This document shows positions 11,801 to 26,800 of a stretch of DNA of 64,000 nt, in pieces. Origin of the DNA: Astropecten irregularis. Taxonomy: Eukaryota; Echinodermata; Asteroidea; Paxillosida; Astropectinidae. A program made the translations under genes and the position numbers. Within the stretch, counting starts at the first letter, position 1; every line of letters begins with the position of its first letter. The notes below the pieces were generated by a model. It was not told where the DNA came from, did no database searches, and was given only the letters and a program-made list of their open reading frames with translations. The stretch spans positions 17,450,783 to 17,514,782 of the forward strand of contig OZ020250.1 in the NCBI GenBank assembly GCA_963971285.1. The letters are read 5' to 3'.

Positions 11801-14800
11801 CAGCCGTCGTTCAATCAAAGTCCTGGAATTAAGCGCCTGTTTGTTTAATGCACAGGATCACGGATTTTGCTGATCCGGATCCCATTTGTGCGTACCCTGC
11901 AAAGGACGTGTATCCCAAATTTTGGGATTAAACACACAGGCCCTAAAAGACCATTTCGTGAATTTTACCACTGCAACCATCACTCCCGGAGACTCCAGTC
12001 TGTGTTAATAGTGTGTTAGCTCTCTGCAGGTCCACATCGCATCCCGCTCCCAGCATCCCCCCGCCATGCCGGTAGGAGGGGGGAGTGTTCCCAAATTGAT
12101 TCAAAGACCTCACCTTGTCCCCCTTAAGCCACCCCCACAGAGTGTTTGGACTGTTCCTGACCTGCTTGTCCGAGGATTCGGCATCCGTCCGCTCCAAGAG
12201 GAGTTGATAGTGTAGGGCTGTCACCTTGTTGTCCAGGACACCCTGCTGGAGGCCTCGGCTGTCGTCCTGGTTCAACCGACGATCCAGAACGACATCAAAA
12301 CAACCTTCCAAATACACACACACAAAATGAAGTCAGTTTAATAAAGACTCATGGTAGAGTACAGGATTGCTAAAGACGAAAAACATTATACTGTACATGT
12401 ACAAATATCACATGGTTTCTAGCTCCCGAGGTGTTGGAAGTTGACAAACTTGTTGACAAACTTCCAACACCGAGGGAAGCTAGAATCGACTGTCCACCCG
12501 AAATAAACCATGTAATATTTGTTTTATTATACCTCATAAATATTCTTTATTGTCCACAATTTCGTCGAGAAGTGCAGCAAAACTTTAGTTTTCATGAACT
12601 TCATGTGGGGCGAAGTTCACGCACAAGTTCATGCACGCACACTGCAAACTAGGATAGATGCGCAGTGAGATGTTACATGCGCAGTGAGATATTGGATTCA
12701 GTTTATACAGCTGAGGTATGACATGACATCTGCACTAGTAAGCAGGAGGTGGTGGATTCGAATCCCACCTGAGCCACCACATGATTTTTTCACATGCACT
12801 CAAAAAACACTGAATTATCCAATGCGCATCTACATCAGAGAAGGGCAAGCCTAATTTAAATTTGTTTTTAATGCTTTGCAAAAATCTGCAGAATACCAGT
12901 GGCAAGGTATATCCATGGCATGGAATCTTGGTTGGTAACCGATAACCGCAAAATAAAACCTTTCCTATATACAAAGACAGGGTCAAGACTGAGCACCGGG
13001 AGCTAGTACTCACCTGTTTGCAGACTAGCGACCCCTGATGGATGACTTGTCAGTATGGATAACCTCGTATCACTGGATTCTAAGAAGGCCATGCTGGGCA
13101 TAGGGTAATAGTTGGCCTGGATTGGTAACTTGTCTAACGTCTTCCTTTGCTGAAGCTGGAAGGGTCAAAACGGAACGAAAAACAAATTATAACAATTTTT
13201 AAAAGTCTGAATGAACATGGGCCAATTTCATAGAGCTGCTTAAGCGCCAAATTTTGCTTAAGCACCAAAAACCTTGGTAAATAAAATCAGTGTGCTAGCC
13301 AAAACTCCTTGTGAATGTTATGTTCAGCCAAAACTCCTTGTGAGTGTTATGCTCAGCCAAAACTCCTTGTGAATGTTATGCTCAGCAAGCAATGGCCGAA
13401 TACAAGTCAAAAGCAGTAAACATCACATGAAAATTTGGTCGGCAATTCTGTTTGATCAAGGAAGACTTTTCATGCTGAAGCAAACTTTTTGCTCTATGAA
13501 ATTGGCCCCATATCAGTGCAATAAAGTCATACGTATACCTTCACTTAATAACAAACTTGTTCAGCACGAATCTGGCTTGTGTCAGTGCAAAAAAAAGAAG
13601 AAGATTCTATGTGAAAAATCATTTTTAAAGAATGAAACTGTCCTGGCTTGAGTAAAAATGAGATACCAGCCAAACAGAACTCCATTTTGAGCCAAAATGT
13701 GTTAAGTATATTTGTCACAAGCCATACACGTAAGGTGGAATTTTGACTGAAACCAAGTAGTGCATTTCTTATCAACAAATAACCACAAGGGAAACTGACT
13801 AAATTCAAAATCATTGAAAGGTGAACAAAGAGTGGGCTTCGAACCGGCCTACTACTTTTATAGTCATTCAAATCAGAGTGAGAAGAATAAGAAGGAGATG
13901 ACAAATCAAAGGAGAACACGCAGGAAGCAAAGATCATCGGATCCTGAACCTCCAGCTGTATTTCCCTACCGTTTTCCAGCTGTAACCCGGCCCGGGTTCG
14001 AGTCTGGCTCGGCCCACAAGTGGATTGGGTTTTTAAGTCCCTACCTGATTCCGTGGGTTTTACCCAGAATATTACTCTTGGGTTTTCCTCCCACCTCTAA
14101 AACTGTATCTTCTTCTCATCATCTTTTCATAAAAGGTTTCATCGGGCTTTCGAGCTACAGTGCCTAGGGTGCTTTTGAGGAATCCTTGGTTTCATAACCA
14201 GAAATAGATAATAATAATAATAAGAAGATGGTGCCAACAATAACAACAACAACAACAACAACAACAAAACTGGTCCCCAGCTTGTGTGGGCCCACATTAA
14301 AGTAAACCTAGTCATCAGCATTGGCTACGTACCTGGAATCCATTGAGGTCCGTGTAGTATATTCTGTCGGGGTTGTTCACATCGGACTTGACTCTCATGA
14401 TTAACTCTTGGTTGCGGCCAGACCGGATGTCCACGACGTTGAGGATATCTAGCACCTGAGAATCAACACCTATAAAGGAGGATCCGGAATACCAGTCAAG
14501 ATCGGCAAGTTCATTTCTAGGCGTGCAGGCCTGATGAGTACTGTGGGTTATTTCACAGGTTAATGGTCGGTTAGTTTGACGGGTGTGCAGGGCCCAATTT
14601 CATGGAATCCATTACAGCCTATTTTTGTACTTACAGGCACTGCTATGCAGAGTTGTAACCAAATCAAATTTTCACAAGTCAAGTCAAGTCACAAGTCAAA
14701 TTTTCTCGAGTAAAGTCAAGTCGCAAGTCACAAACTCTTGAGTTTGTGACTTGAGCTTGAGTCAACAACTCTGCTGCTATGTGTAAAATCTATTTCATGG

Positions 14801-17800
14801 AATCCGTAAGCAAGACTTTCGGTTAGCAAAGAATTTATAGGGTAACCGTGATTATTTTCTGATAACACGCTGTCATATGCATTCTGCAGAAAGTCCTTGC
14901 TTCGCGGAGCGAGAGAGACAACTCTTCCATGAAATACGCTAATCGTAAACAAAAAGTCTGCTACCGTAAGCGAATAATTTTTGCTTACGGTAACGGATTC
15001 ATGAAATTGGGGTCCTGGGCTTGTGCTATTGACTCCTTCTGCCTAGGAAGCGTCTGGGAAGTTTGCCTTATGGCGTGAGAATATTCATGATTGCTTTGTC
15101 ATTTCCATTGCAATACATTGAATGTCTGGGGTACTGTCTGGAACAAGAGGTTCCATTAACCTTTATTGTCCCACAAATTTGCTCATTGTAAGTGGGGTTC
15201 AATGTTTAAATCTGAGCAGAATCTTTTCTCAGAGGTTTGGGAAGAAATAGGTACCGGTAAGTCTTTTAGGAAAGATCAATACTAAAATATAATAGCCCTT
15301 TAGGGAATTAAAAAGCCTCTAACCGGTAAACAAATTTCCCAACCATCCTTACCGGCCGTTTCCTTGATGGTCACTCGGTGATTGACAAAGTTCATTGAAA
15401 CGTAGATTTCGGACAGCAGAGGGCCTCGGACAACTCGGACAAACGGGTTGTTCACGGCAACCGGCTGAAAGACAATGGGAGAAAGATTGGACTTGAGATA
15501 TCCACGCCAGTTTACATTAGATTAGCTTTATAGGGGGAGGCATGGGGTGCATTTTGGCAGCACCAAACCGTGAACATGTGGATTGGTAATTGGTTCCGCG
15601 TTTTGCCAATTTCGGTTCTTCAATGATGTCATTGGTTCAACCGATAGAGAACCGAGGCAATGGATCGGTTTACAACGTTTGTCCAACATGACGGAAAGAT
15701 CAACTAATGGTAGACTCCTTCAGCTGTGTCCTCATTTTTTTTCATTGAAAGGTGAACAAAGAAAAATTGACTGGAGCGGGATTCGAACCGGTGACCTTCT
15801 GAATACCGTACAGGCACACTACCAACTGAGCTATCCAGCCCTACGTTGGGGGTGTCCCTAATAGTCAATTATCTTTGTTCGTTTGGCAGTTAGAAGCCAT
15901 GAAACCACGCACATACTGCTATATCCCAGGGATCATTATATTGATACTCGCAGCAATGCTGCAACCTGTGTACATGGAGGATCACTCAAAGAGGATACGG
16001 CTTTTTAATTAATATTATCATCAAATAACCACAAGGGAAACTGACTGAATTGTTGTGTTTGCAAAAGCATTTTTGCGCCCTCCTCCGACATGCCCCGTGT
16101 GTCAACAATTTACTCTTGGAAGACCCCATGGGCCTTGTAAAATGTTCCTATCTTGGCCTTCAAATGAGAATGCCCTCTTCAAAGTGCATTGGGACGCAGG
16201 TCCATGAGAACACACCTTGAAATTCCATTTTATTATTATTTTTTTTCATACTAATAGAAACACAGAAAAATTCTGACAAACCTTAGCGGGTCCGTCTGGT
16301 AGAAACAAGTAGGCTCCACTCTTTGACTTCTGTGATACAGTCCCGTACAACATGAACATAATCTCTATATCTGTTTCCTTTCCGTCGGCTTTTGTCGTCA
16401 ACGACTGCACAGAGACAAATTGTCAAGCTTATATTGAACTAAATCATCAAATAACCACAAGGGAAACTGACTGAAATTAAAGTCATTGAAAAATGAACAA
16501 AGAAAAAAATTGAATTTGTGATAACAATTTGAGTTCTTTAAAACTAAAAAAAGAGGTTGTTCATTGTGGAAAATGGAAAAGAAGCTACGTGTTCAATGTC
16601 TCACGATGTTGGCTGAAAGGTTGCAACATTTTGGCTGCAAACTGCAACTAGCCTTTGCCAAACTGATAAAGACACTTGCGCAGTCTCAATTTATATCCGT
16701 GCTTGGTTTTGGCTTTGTTGGGTCTTGGTCATTGATTGGTGTATGCCTCGTCCAATCCGGAGACAGCATGTTCTAATTGGCAAATAAGGGGCCTTTCTCA
16801 AAGCTCGGTTCCGACTCCGCCTCCATTTCGAGAATCCATTCCAAAATTAAAGGTATCAAAATAGAGGCTTTTGGCTGCAGTTAGGAAGTAGATTCTCTGG
16901 TTTGAAAAGGACAACCGAGCTTCAGCTTCAATGGCAAACCACAACGTATATTTTCAGCGTATGAAAACAAAGATGAACCCAGAGCTGGAGCCGGAGCCGG
17001 ATCCGGAGCCGAGCTTAGAGAAAGGCCCATGGTGTCACGTACCATCCCAACTAAAAGCATGACTCAAGTCTTAGCCTCCACAAGTCTAGCTTGGTCTTAA
17101 ACCTCAACAAAACTCAAAATCAAAACAGACATATCGGCAGGTTTTCTCACAAAATTCCATTTCCCAGAAGTATGAAATTCCTAGGATAACCAATCCAAGT
17201 AATGACCTTACACAACACAAGCTTTTAGATTATAAATGTACTTTGTGAAAAGAGACCGATACCATGTCCCAAAACTCTGGCTGCGACCACAAATAACACA
17301 CAGGCATGCAACTTGGACTTAACAAAAAAGAGGAAATTCCAATCTTTGCCATATTTTGTACAGTGTTTTCCACTAATCAATGGCATAAGAGTGCAGTGAA
17401 AAGTTGCATGTCTGAACACATACACACAAGTCTATGGAAACGGCTGCAGTCACTGGCTAGTGGCTGCCATAGGTTTGTGTCTAATTTGTGGCCGCAGCCA
17501 GAGATTTGGGACACAGCCTTATCAAAAACAGAGCGTTCAACCATGCCACTGTCAGACAACGTACCTTCAACATTCCTGTCGATCCCTTGAAGACGGCCTT
17601 CAGGTGGGAGTTCTCCAAGATGATATCGTCCGATGAATAACCTGAGAACTTCTCAACCATAAACGGACCCCTGTGCATCAACGAAAACAAGGACAACAAA
17701 GTTCAAATTCAGAAAAAGGTTTGCTCTTCCCCAACAAAATGACACACAGCATATTATTCTACCAAGAAACAAGTGAGTATAGCTTTAAAGGTATAATACA

Positions 17801-20800
17801 TGATTGGTAAAGGTCACAGAAAAACACTCACACTTTGTCTAATCCAACATGTACATAAAATAACACACCAAATTTGAGCTCAATCGGACATCTGAGTCAC
17901 AAGAAAACAGTGAAATCCCAACTCAACTTTTCATATAAAACATAAAGGACTTTGATCTTACCCCATGGTCAAAACTGTTTCCAGTCTTTGTTTGACTAAT
18001 TTCTGTATAAATTCACCATTTCAGGCGGAAATTTTTTAACGGTATGTTTCTACCACCACCATCTTCATATCAAAGTTATACGTAAATCTGTGAACATTTC
18101 TGTTTGGGTATGTTATCAATCCTGTACTGTACCCATAATAAGTAGCTTGGGTAGATTTAAACAAACTACTGATGCTTGTTTTAGAACAGAAATCATCACC
18201 ACCCTGACAACCGAGCTAGCCGGGGTCAAGCTAGTAAATTTGAATCTATAATACTAATTAGCGTGCAAAATATTATCTGTGTGACGAAAAAGAAATTGAA
18301 AATATTGAGTCCAGACCTTGTTTCAGCGCCACTCCCCGGAACGTGATACAAAGCAGCCGATGACAAGCTGTTGTCGTCAGCCAGTGTATCGCCCAAGTCT
18401 CTGATCAGGTACTTCTTGATACCTAGAGGAGCTATGTCAACAGCAAAGACTAACTGAAGATGGAAGAGACAAAAAAAGAAGACAAAAACAATGACTAATG
18501 GAAGGAATTGGCATGAGTTTAAAGGTACAATACATGATTGGTAAAGGTCACAGGACTGCACTCATATTTTGTCTGATCAAACATGTACATGAAATAATAA
18601 ACCTGTGAAAATTTGAGCTCAATCGGACATCTGAGTCACAAGAAAAAAGCGATGAACCAAGATTTCCCATGGTGACTGTTTGCACTGTTTACGAACTGTT
18701 GAGTCAATTTTATGTCTCAAACTTAATATTTTTTTTGGCCTTGCAAATCCTATATGCTCCACAGATTTACCTATAACTTACTTACAGGGTATAAAGATTA
18801 AAGATGGGCGATGGTACATGTAGAAATATACCGTTAACATTCTTTTGCCTGAAAATTTGTATTTATCCAGAATAAGAGTCAAACCAATAACCAAAAACAA
18901 CTCTGATCTTCGGAAGATTAAAAATAAAGGTGAAAAGATTTTTTAAATACTGTGGCCGTTTTTCACTGTTTTCTCAAAAAGTTGGCACCGTATGGGACAG
19001 GGAATTTCACAGATGACTGTTACTGTATCTTTTTGCACATGAATCTGCATGACCTACCTCGTACTTGGTCCTAGCTGTCTGCATGTCGTCCGTCCACACT
19101 AAATTGGTCTGGCTGCGGACGATTTTTTTCTCGCCGTCCATAACTTGGACGTTCGGCGATGACACGTAAATTCTCACCAACTCATTTCTGCGCTGGGCCA
19201 GCGTGTTGTAGAATACTGCAATGCTACATGAATGACAAAAAAGATTTGTTGGTGGCGGACACGTGAAGAGCTTAAGTGAAAGTGCCGATTTTTTCTTTGA
19301 GCTTTTCAAACCAAACATGCCCAATTCTGTCTTCATCGACAAAACTTGTCACCTATACACCTATCATACGGCACGATATACTGTCCGCCATTACTGCAGT
19401 GTCCCCGCTTGTCTTTTGTCCGGCAACAAATGAATTTAGGCTCCGTCGCACTCTATAATTACAGGGTGTACGTCCCATGACTAGGGGACATACACCCTGC
19501 AGTATAGAGTGCGGCGGACATAAATTCTTTTGATGCGGGACAAAAGGCGGGCGGGGACATTGCAGTAATGATGGGGGGTCTCCATGGTCGCGCCGTCGGA
19601 TCGGTGTATATCGTGGCCATTCTTATCTCACACAACCACATGTTGCAATAGCACTGCGCACTTGCGCTAAATAGAGCACATAACGTCAGACAAACATTGC
19701 AACCGGCCATGTGCAAACGTGTGGTGAGTGGAGGTATGTGTGCGCGTGCATACATGGTGTGACGTCATTAGTGCGGAACGCTCTTCTACCTTTAAAACAT
19801 TTGATCTTTTCTTAATCTTTAACAAAGATAAAATTGATTTTGTGTTTGTTTTTTATTTTATTACCTAGACGCTTCGGTAGATAATTTCAACACTTTCTTC
19901 TCCGGTAAAAGGTCGTGCTTTGAACTCTCCTCATCCTGAAGAAAAAAAAACAGAATTAAATTAAATTGCAAGCGATGAACTGCTGCAAATTAACTGTTCT
20001 TCAAAGAGAATAACGACCTGAAATATATAACGGACAGCAGGAGTGAATCCAGAATTTTCCAAAAGGGGGGGGGGGGGGGTGGGGCCTGAAAATAAAATGC
20101 ACCGATCCAATAGCGACGGATGCATTTCGGGGCGATCAAAGCTAGCTAATTTTGTCTCCCCCCCCCCCTTTTCTATTCTCTTTTTGAGCCTTTCTCCATC
20201 CCTATATATTTTTCTTTTCATTTTTTTTTCTGTTTTTTTTGTTTTTTGCTGGAAGAAAAGGGGGAATCCGCCCCCTGGATCCGCCCCTGGACAGAGTTGG
20301 AAGGGCCTGATGTTTTGATCCTAGCAGACGTCTTCCTCATTAAAAGCCGTTCAGAAAATAAAAATCCTGACAGGACTGAAATGTCATCAGGTCAACCCAA
20401 CTCTAAGCCAAAACAACAAACTTTTTTTTACAACCAGACATCGTGTGGAATTTGCATAAAATATCAACCCTTTTTTCATAAACCAGAAAACAAAATTTGA
20501 AAGCTGAGTTTCAGGATCTCGGTGACCCCGGAACCCGGTTTGCGACTTACCACGTCAAAGAAGGCGGTGTTCGGTGAGAAGCTTGTCTGGTCCGGGGACA
20601 GTAGGAAATGAATGGCTCGCATCATGATCTTACGCATGTCATTTACCGATGTCAACAGCCTGCCAATCAAAATCACAGAAAATGATCCGTTAAAGGGCAT
20701 ATGTACAGCATTGGTAACAAACTATTAATGTTCACAGATTTACTTCTAACTAACGTGGGATAAAGATGATAATAGTACAGAAATATACTGTAAAAATGTT

Positions 20801-23800
20801 TCTGCCAGAAATGTTGTATTTATCCAGAAAAGAGTATTCAAATCCAAACATCAAAACACTTTTAAATTTTAATGTTGAAAAGATAAAAAATGAGACAGCT
20901 ATTCCCACACAATTTCGCGTAACAATTGCGATGGTTTTGTGCTGTTTTTTACTGTTTCCAATGATCAATTGAGCTGAAAATTTCACAGGTTTGTTTTTAT
21001 TCCATTACAATTCAAATTATGAACAGACAGCAGCTGCTCTGTCACCTTTATCAATGTTGCACATGTACTTTAACCCAGAGCGGCATGCAACAAGTGAGGA
21101 GATGAACAGAAACTGGAACTATTGATTTCACACAGAAAGGGGCTGCAAAATCCTTTCAGCAAATAACGAAACAAGAGTTAAGCGTAAAAACAAATGGTTA
21201 AAAATTGTTAACACATCTCAAGAAACAGCTGTGATAAAGAGTAAAATCACTTTTTCCATTTTGAAACTGTCTGTTAACAATTTCCCTCGAAAATGCTGTT
21301 ATGAATTTGTGCATCTCATTTGAAAAGCATGACCGAAAGTTTCTATTAAACGCACCTCAAGAAACAGCTGATAAGAGGTAAATTAGTTTTCCATTTTGGC
21401 TATGAAGAAACACAGAACAACAAACAAACAAACAGGAAACAACAAGCCAAAAAATGAAAAACCTACTTTGTGCCGTAATCGACCACCACGTGATCCTTTG
21501 CTGTGCCCGTAATGGCGTCATGGTGCTGGAATAAACCTAAATTCCTTCTGGCTAAAGTGAGCATTTTAATCATGAGGTCTTCGTCAAACTTCTTGCCGAG
21601 CCCGGTCTGCCTAGCCTTTGTGGCTGCAACCGTGTAGATGATTTCAGCTCCCCTGCATTGAAGGAAAACGAGAAGAGAGCCAAAGGTGATTTGAGCAACA
21701 GACGCATAAAATACAGCAGTAGCGAGTTTACAAGCTGTTTCTAATATGTGTAATAATCATCAAGTAAACACCCTTGTGGTTATTTGATGAGTATATTGAT
21801 TAAAATGCCGCATCCTTTGAGTGATCCCCCATGTACTGTTTCTCAGCCTGGCACATGTTGCAGCATTGTTAAATGCTGGTGTATCGATAAAATGATCTTT
21901 GGGATGTAGCTGTATGTGGGCAATTCCAGCGTAACGGACATGACAATTACACAGTTTTTGCCTTATTCAGAGGATCATAAAGTAGGATTGGCAGTTTGCA
22001 AACAATTTTAATTAGGCTTATCAGACACATTTAACTATCAGTGACATATGTAGTAAATTTTATGTAATTTCATTGAACAGTTGTAGAGAAAATGCACTTC
22101 TTGTGACCGTAACGGACATGACAACTTAGTGTCATGTCCGTTACGGTCACAAGAAGTGCATTTTCTCTACAACTGTTCAATGAAATTACATAAAATTTAC
22201 TACATATGTCACTGATAGTTAAATGTGTCTGATAAGCCTAATTAAAATTGTTTGCAAACTGCCAATCCTACGTTGTGATCCTCTGAATAAGGCAAAAACT
22301 GTGTAATTGTCATGTCCGTTACGCTGGAATTGCCCATGTGCGTGGTTTCATGGCTTCTGACTGCCAAACGAACAAAGATCATGAGACTATTAGGGAGGTA
22401 CTAATGAACACCACCAATGTAGGGCTGGATAGCTCAATTGACCTGAGCACCAGTACGGTTTTGTAACTAAATTTTGGAAAAATGTAATGGAAAGTTAGGC
22501 TATAAGGTTGGTAAGTATAACAAAATCAAAGTTTTGGACTGAAAACTTACTCCTTGTAAATGTCATATCGTGTGGTGAATGTATTCATGTGAACATCTTG
22601 TTTTAAAAGCAAGGTTGAATAACGTCCCGCACTAATGACGCCACACCATGCATGCACGCGAACACTCACCACACGTTTGCACGTTTGCATAGCCGGTTGC
22701 AATGTTTGTATGAGGTTCGGTGCTAATTTTAGCGCAAGTGCCCAGTGCTACTGATTCAAAGTTTCTAACACACCTCAAGTGCGATTCCAGCACTCTGTCC
22801 ATGTTCTTGTAGAACGGCCTTGATGTGTAGTAACCAGACCAGTAGTCCTTCTCCCTGTCGGTGTACGTGAAGAAATCCCCACTGAGTACTGGGAATCCCT
22901 GGGGCTGGGTACCAGTCGGTCCCTTGGTGTGCTCAATGACAGTATTGAAATAGTCCGAGAGGGTGCCGAACTGGGCCTGTCGGTGAAGAAGATGAATATT
23001 AACGAATATTTGGCAAGAACACTGTGCACATTATAAAATGTACCTGGGTCCGATTTCACTAACGCTTTTCGAAAGCGTGGTCTAACTGTGAAGGATTCGG
23101 AGGGGGGCAAGATTATTTCGGCCATATGTCTGCTATCCAGATGAACAAAGCGTGAAAAGGTACATGAAACAACATCTGTAAGGAACTTTAAGACCTTTAA
23201 GAAACTGTTTAAGTACCAAATTCAGCCAAAACGCACATCTTTGCAAATCCATATGCTCCCTTTAAGTAACGATCTCTTCACTTGAAACTGCTACAACCTA
23301 CCTGCACATGCCAGCCCGGCTGTGAGTTCATGTATTCAAACAGTTTCTGGTAGTTTGTGTACTGCTGGTCCCATTCCACGGATTTGTCGTAGCGGAAATC
23401 GTCGCCGAGCGGCACCAGGAGAATGTTGGTCTTGTAAAGGGTGCTCTTCTTGCGATACTGGTCTAACAGAATCTCTGCCCTGTTCAGGAAGTTGAGAGTT
23501 TTTGTATCAATTAGGAGTAAGACATCATCCCAGAGTCAATTTAAGGAAATTTTGCGGCAACACCGTGTAATCTTTTATGTTAGTGTGTGGTTCTGAGAAG
23601 ACGGTGAAAAACGGCCACAGCATTTCTTAAGTCTTTTCTCTTTTATTTTTGATCTTTTAAAAGATCAAAAAGATTTTTGGTCGTTGCTTGACTAATTCCT
23701 GGATAAATACACCATTTCAGGTATAAAAATTTTAACGGTATGTTTCTACCACCACCATCTTCATACCCTGTAAGTTATACGTAAATCTGTGAGCATTTCT

Positions 23801-26800
23801 GTTTTGGTGTTTTACCAAAGTATGATACTACCTTTAATATCAGTTGTTTTGCCATTTTTCATCAGATGTATCAGGTATTTTTGTCAGGGACGTTTAGAAA
23901 TAGGTAAGTAAAGTTTGTGCATGACCCTATGGGTAAGTCTCCCTAATAACCCATCCTTGGTTGTTATTATTATTATTATTATTATATTAATATATCTTAC
24001 TTTTTGGCTACGTTTAAGTCTGTGATGGTCACCGGTGCTATCTTCCAGGGACAGGCGATACGACCGCCCGGCAGTCGCTTGAAGTCGTACTGGCAGCAGA
24101 CCTTGGGGTCTGGCCCGCAGGTATGCGGCACGTCGTAACTATAGAACGGCATCATGTGACAATACATGTCCGTGCTGGACCCATGGTCTGTGGAGCAGGC
24201 AAATCATGAGTTTTTCACATGAAGGAGACAAGGTACCAGACTTGAAGTAAATTCATGCCCGGTTTGACAAGAATTAGACTCATAATTAAACTGAGACAAA
24301 CTCCAGGAAATCTTTCTGAGATAGATTGTTATTTTAAAATGTTAATAATTTGAAAAGCCAAAAATGTCATAAATTTATTTATAACAAGGCGATGAAATTG
24401 AGACTGCGCAAGTGTCTTCGTCAGCTTAACAAAGTCTAGCAGTCTGCAGCCGAAATGCCACATGATGTTTCAGCCAACATTGTGAGTCATCAGACACAAA
24501 TACCTCTTTTAAACTGCTTCCAACGGTGAACGATCGTTGGATTCATCGTACGGTGGTTCACCGGCGAAGATTAAAACACTGTTCTTTCATGCTAGTGAGA
24601 AATACTCAGCACGTCTCCTTGTGAATTTTGGGGGCATTGCCATCAACACCATTGGGAATTCACACACACACTCACTACACCCTCCAGCTTCTTAAAGAAC
24701 TGAATACGATGCCTCTCAAAGCTTTCTTATAGCTTTACGTAATGTACTTGTAAATGATAACACTGGTGAAAGTCCTTAAACTTTGAAGAGTGCAATACGG
24801 TTTTTCCATTTTAGTCTGTGCTAAACAATACATATGCTATAAACCGCAAGATGGCATGATTGGGTGTTTAACCGCGACGACCTTTCTCACTGCGCTTCCA
24901 CCAGTGGACCACCAAATTCTACCCAGAAAGGTTGGAGGGTAACAATTTCTGAAAAAAAATCTATCGATGGTCTATCTGAGTTTCCTTTCACACCGAGGAA
25001 TTCACGGGATGCACCCGGTGAAAATCTTGCTAGCGTGAAAGGGTACAAATCAGTTTCTTACCCCAATTTTGTCGCCATAGGAACTCCAGTTTCTTCTCTC
25101 TGGAAAGGTGCTTCTTAATAGCGTAGTGGACCCGCTGTATCAGCATAGCTTCAAACCCCATGCGCTGTAGCAGATAGGCCATGGTTGGCGTCATACCAAA
25201 GGGATCAATGGCCCAGCCAGCCTTGGGTTTCACGCCTACACTCAATAAAACATAAGAGTGGACAAACGTTTCATCTACATCCAAATTGTACCATTCAAGA
25301 GTTTGTACATTAGGCCGAAAAAATAAAATTATTGTGTTGCCCTCAGCGACCGACTGTAAAATGCCAAAACTTTGGGTCGGGATTTTTTTTTTTTTTTCTC
25401 CGAGTCCTAAAGTATAAAAACTCACCATTTTTGACAGAAAATGTAAGATTTAGCAGTAAAAAAGCGTGTCTCCTCAAAACGACCAAAGACCGTTGATTTA
25501 TAAGCCATGGTGACCATACATCCTGTACTTATTCTTAAATGTTTGAAAGATTGTAAAAAAAAAAAAAAAAATATATCGACCGACCGACCCAAAATTTTAA
25601 TTTTTCCACTTGAGGCCAACACAACAATTTTTTTTGGGGGGGCCCTATTGCCCGATAGATGGGCTGTTTGTGAACATTTATGAACTCCATGCCCCTGACC
25701 TAACGACTCAAACTTGCCCAAATCTATCAAATGGTATTGATGGACTTCCAAAGGCATGTTAGTAGAGCCCAAAGCACTGTAACTTACCATGAAGATGCCC
25801 CACTGGGCCGACTTTGGCCCAAATTCAAGAAACATAATTTGGGGTAGTGCTGGGATTTTTATTTGGTTAAAGGTTAACCGACCCGGATTTAATTATTCAG
25901 TTACAAATTTTCACTAACTGTTAACCGAAACTGAAAGGAAAAAAAATGGGTTGAGAGTTTGGCTCATGCTCAACAACCCAAAAAGTGTCAACTGTAGAAT
26001 TTAAGTCAGTTATTTTGTCCATTTTGCAAGGTAGAAACAAGCTTTTCACATACTGGATCTAAAAGAAACATTGTGTACTTGATCTAAATGCTTGATCTAA
26101 AAAATAATATCTTAAAAAGCATTAAAAAAACGACGATCACATTGAAGAAGACGTATAATATACCTAAATGGCACATGTCGCACGTGATTACATAGGTTAA
26201 CACTGGCACTATTCTATGTTCCACAAAACAACGTTCTACCCCAAAACAAAATCCAGTTCCAACAATAGATTTTAATATTTTCTTTCTCGCTAATTCCGTC
26301 AGCATGTCAGCATCTCTCTTAAAGGTATAATACATGATTGGTAAAGTTCACAACATTCAGACTTTGTCTGATCCGGCATGTACATGAAACAATAAGCCTA
26401 TGAAAATTTGAGCTCAATTGGACATCTGAGTCCCGAGAAAATAGCGAAGACCCGACTCAATTTTCCTTATAAAACATAATGAAGGATTTTGCCAAGATCA
26501 AAAAAGTTTTTGGTGTTTGGCTTTACTCTCTCTGAATAAATAACCATTTCAGACGGAAACATTTTAACGGTATGTTTCTACCAACACCGTCTTCATACCC
26601 TGAAAGTTATACGTAAATCTGTGAACATTTCTGTTTGGGTATGTTATCAATCCTGTACTGTACGTTAAACCATAGCCAAACAGGTAAACAGGAGTATTAA
26701 AGAAATTCCTCACCGAGGAATGCTTCGATCCATTCGTGGCCTTCCACTAGCTGATCCACCATGGCGAAATAGTTTGTGTTGGCTTCATCGTTCATAACCC

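Noticed and set aside
11943-12113. Extension of MAN2A exon 20 to the end of its open frame
   Set aside because: A strong GTGAGG donor at 12113 keeps phase with exon 21; the extension has no similarity to the family and would run to a stop.
15770-15845. Functional tRNA gene on the minus strand
   Set aside because: It folds roughly like a tRNA but is embedded in a repeated larger element with several diverged copies; the anticodon loop lacks the usual U33.
20070-20170. Palindrome formed by the poly-G and poly-C tracts
   Set aside because: Only the homopolymers pair; the sequence between and around them shows no inverted arms.
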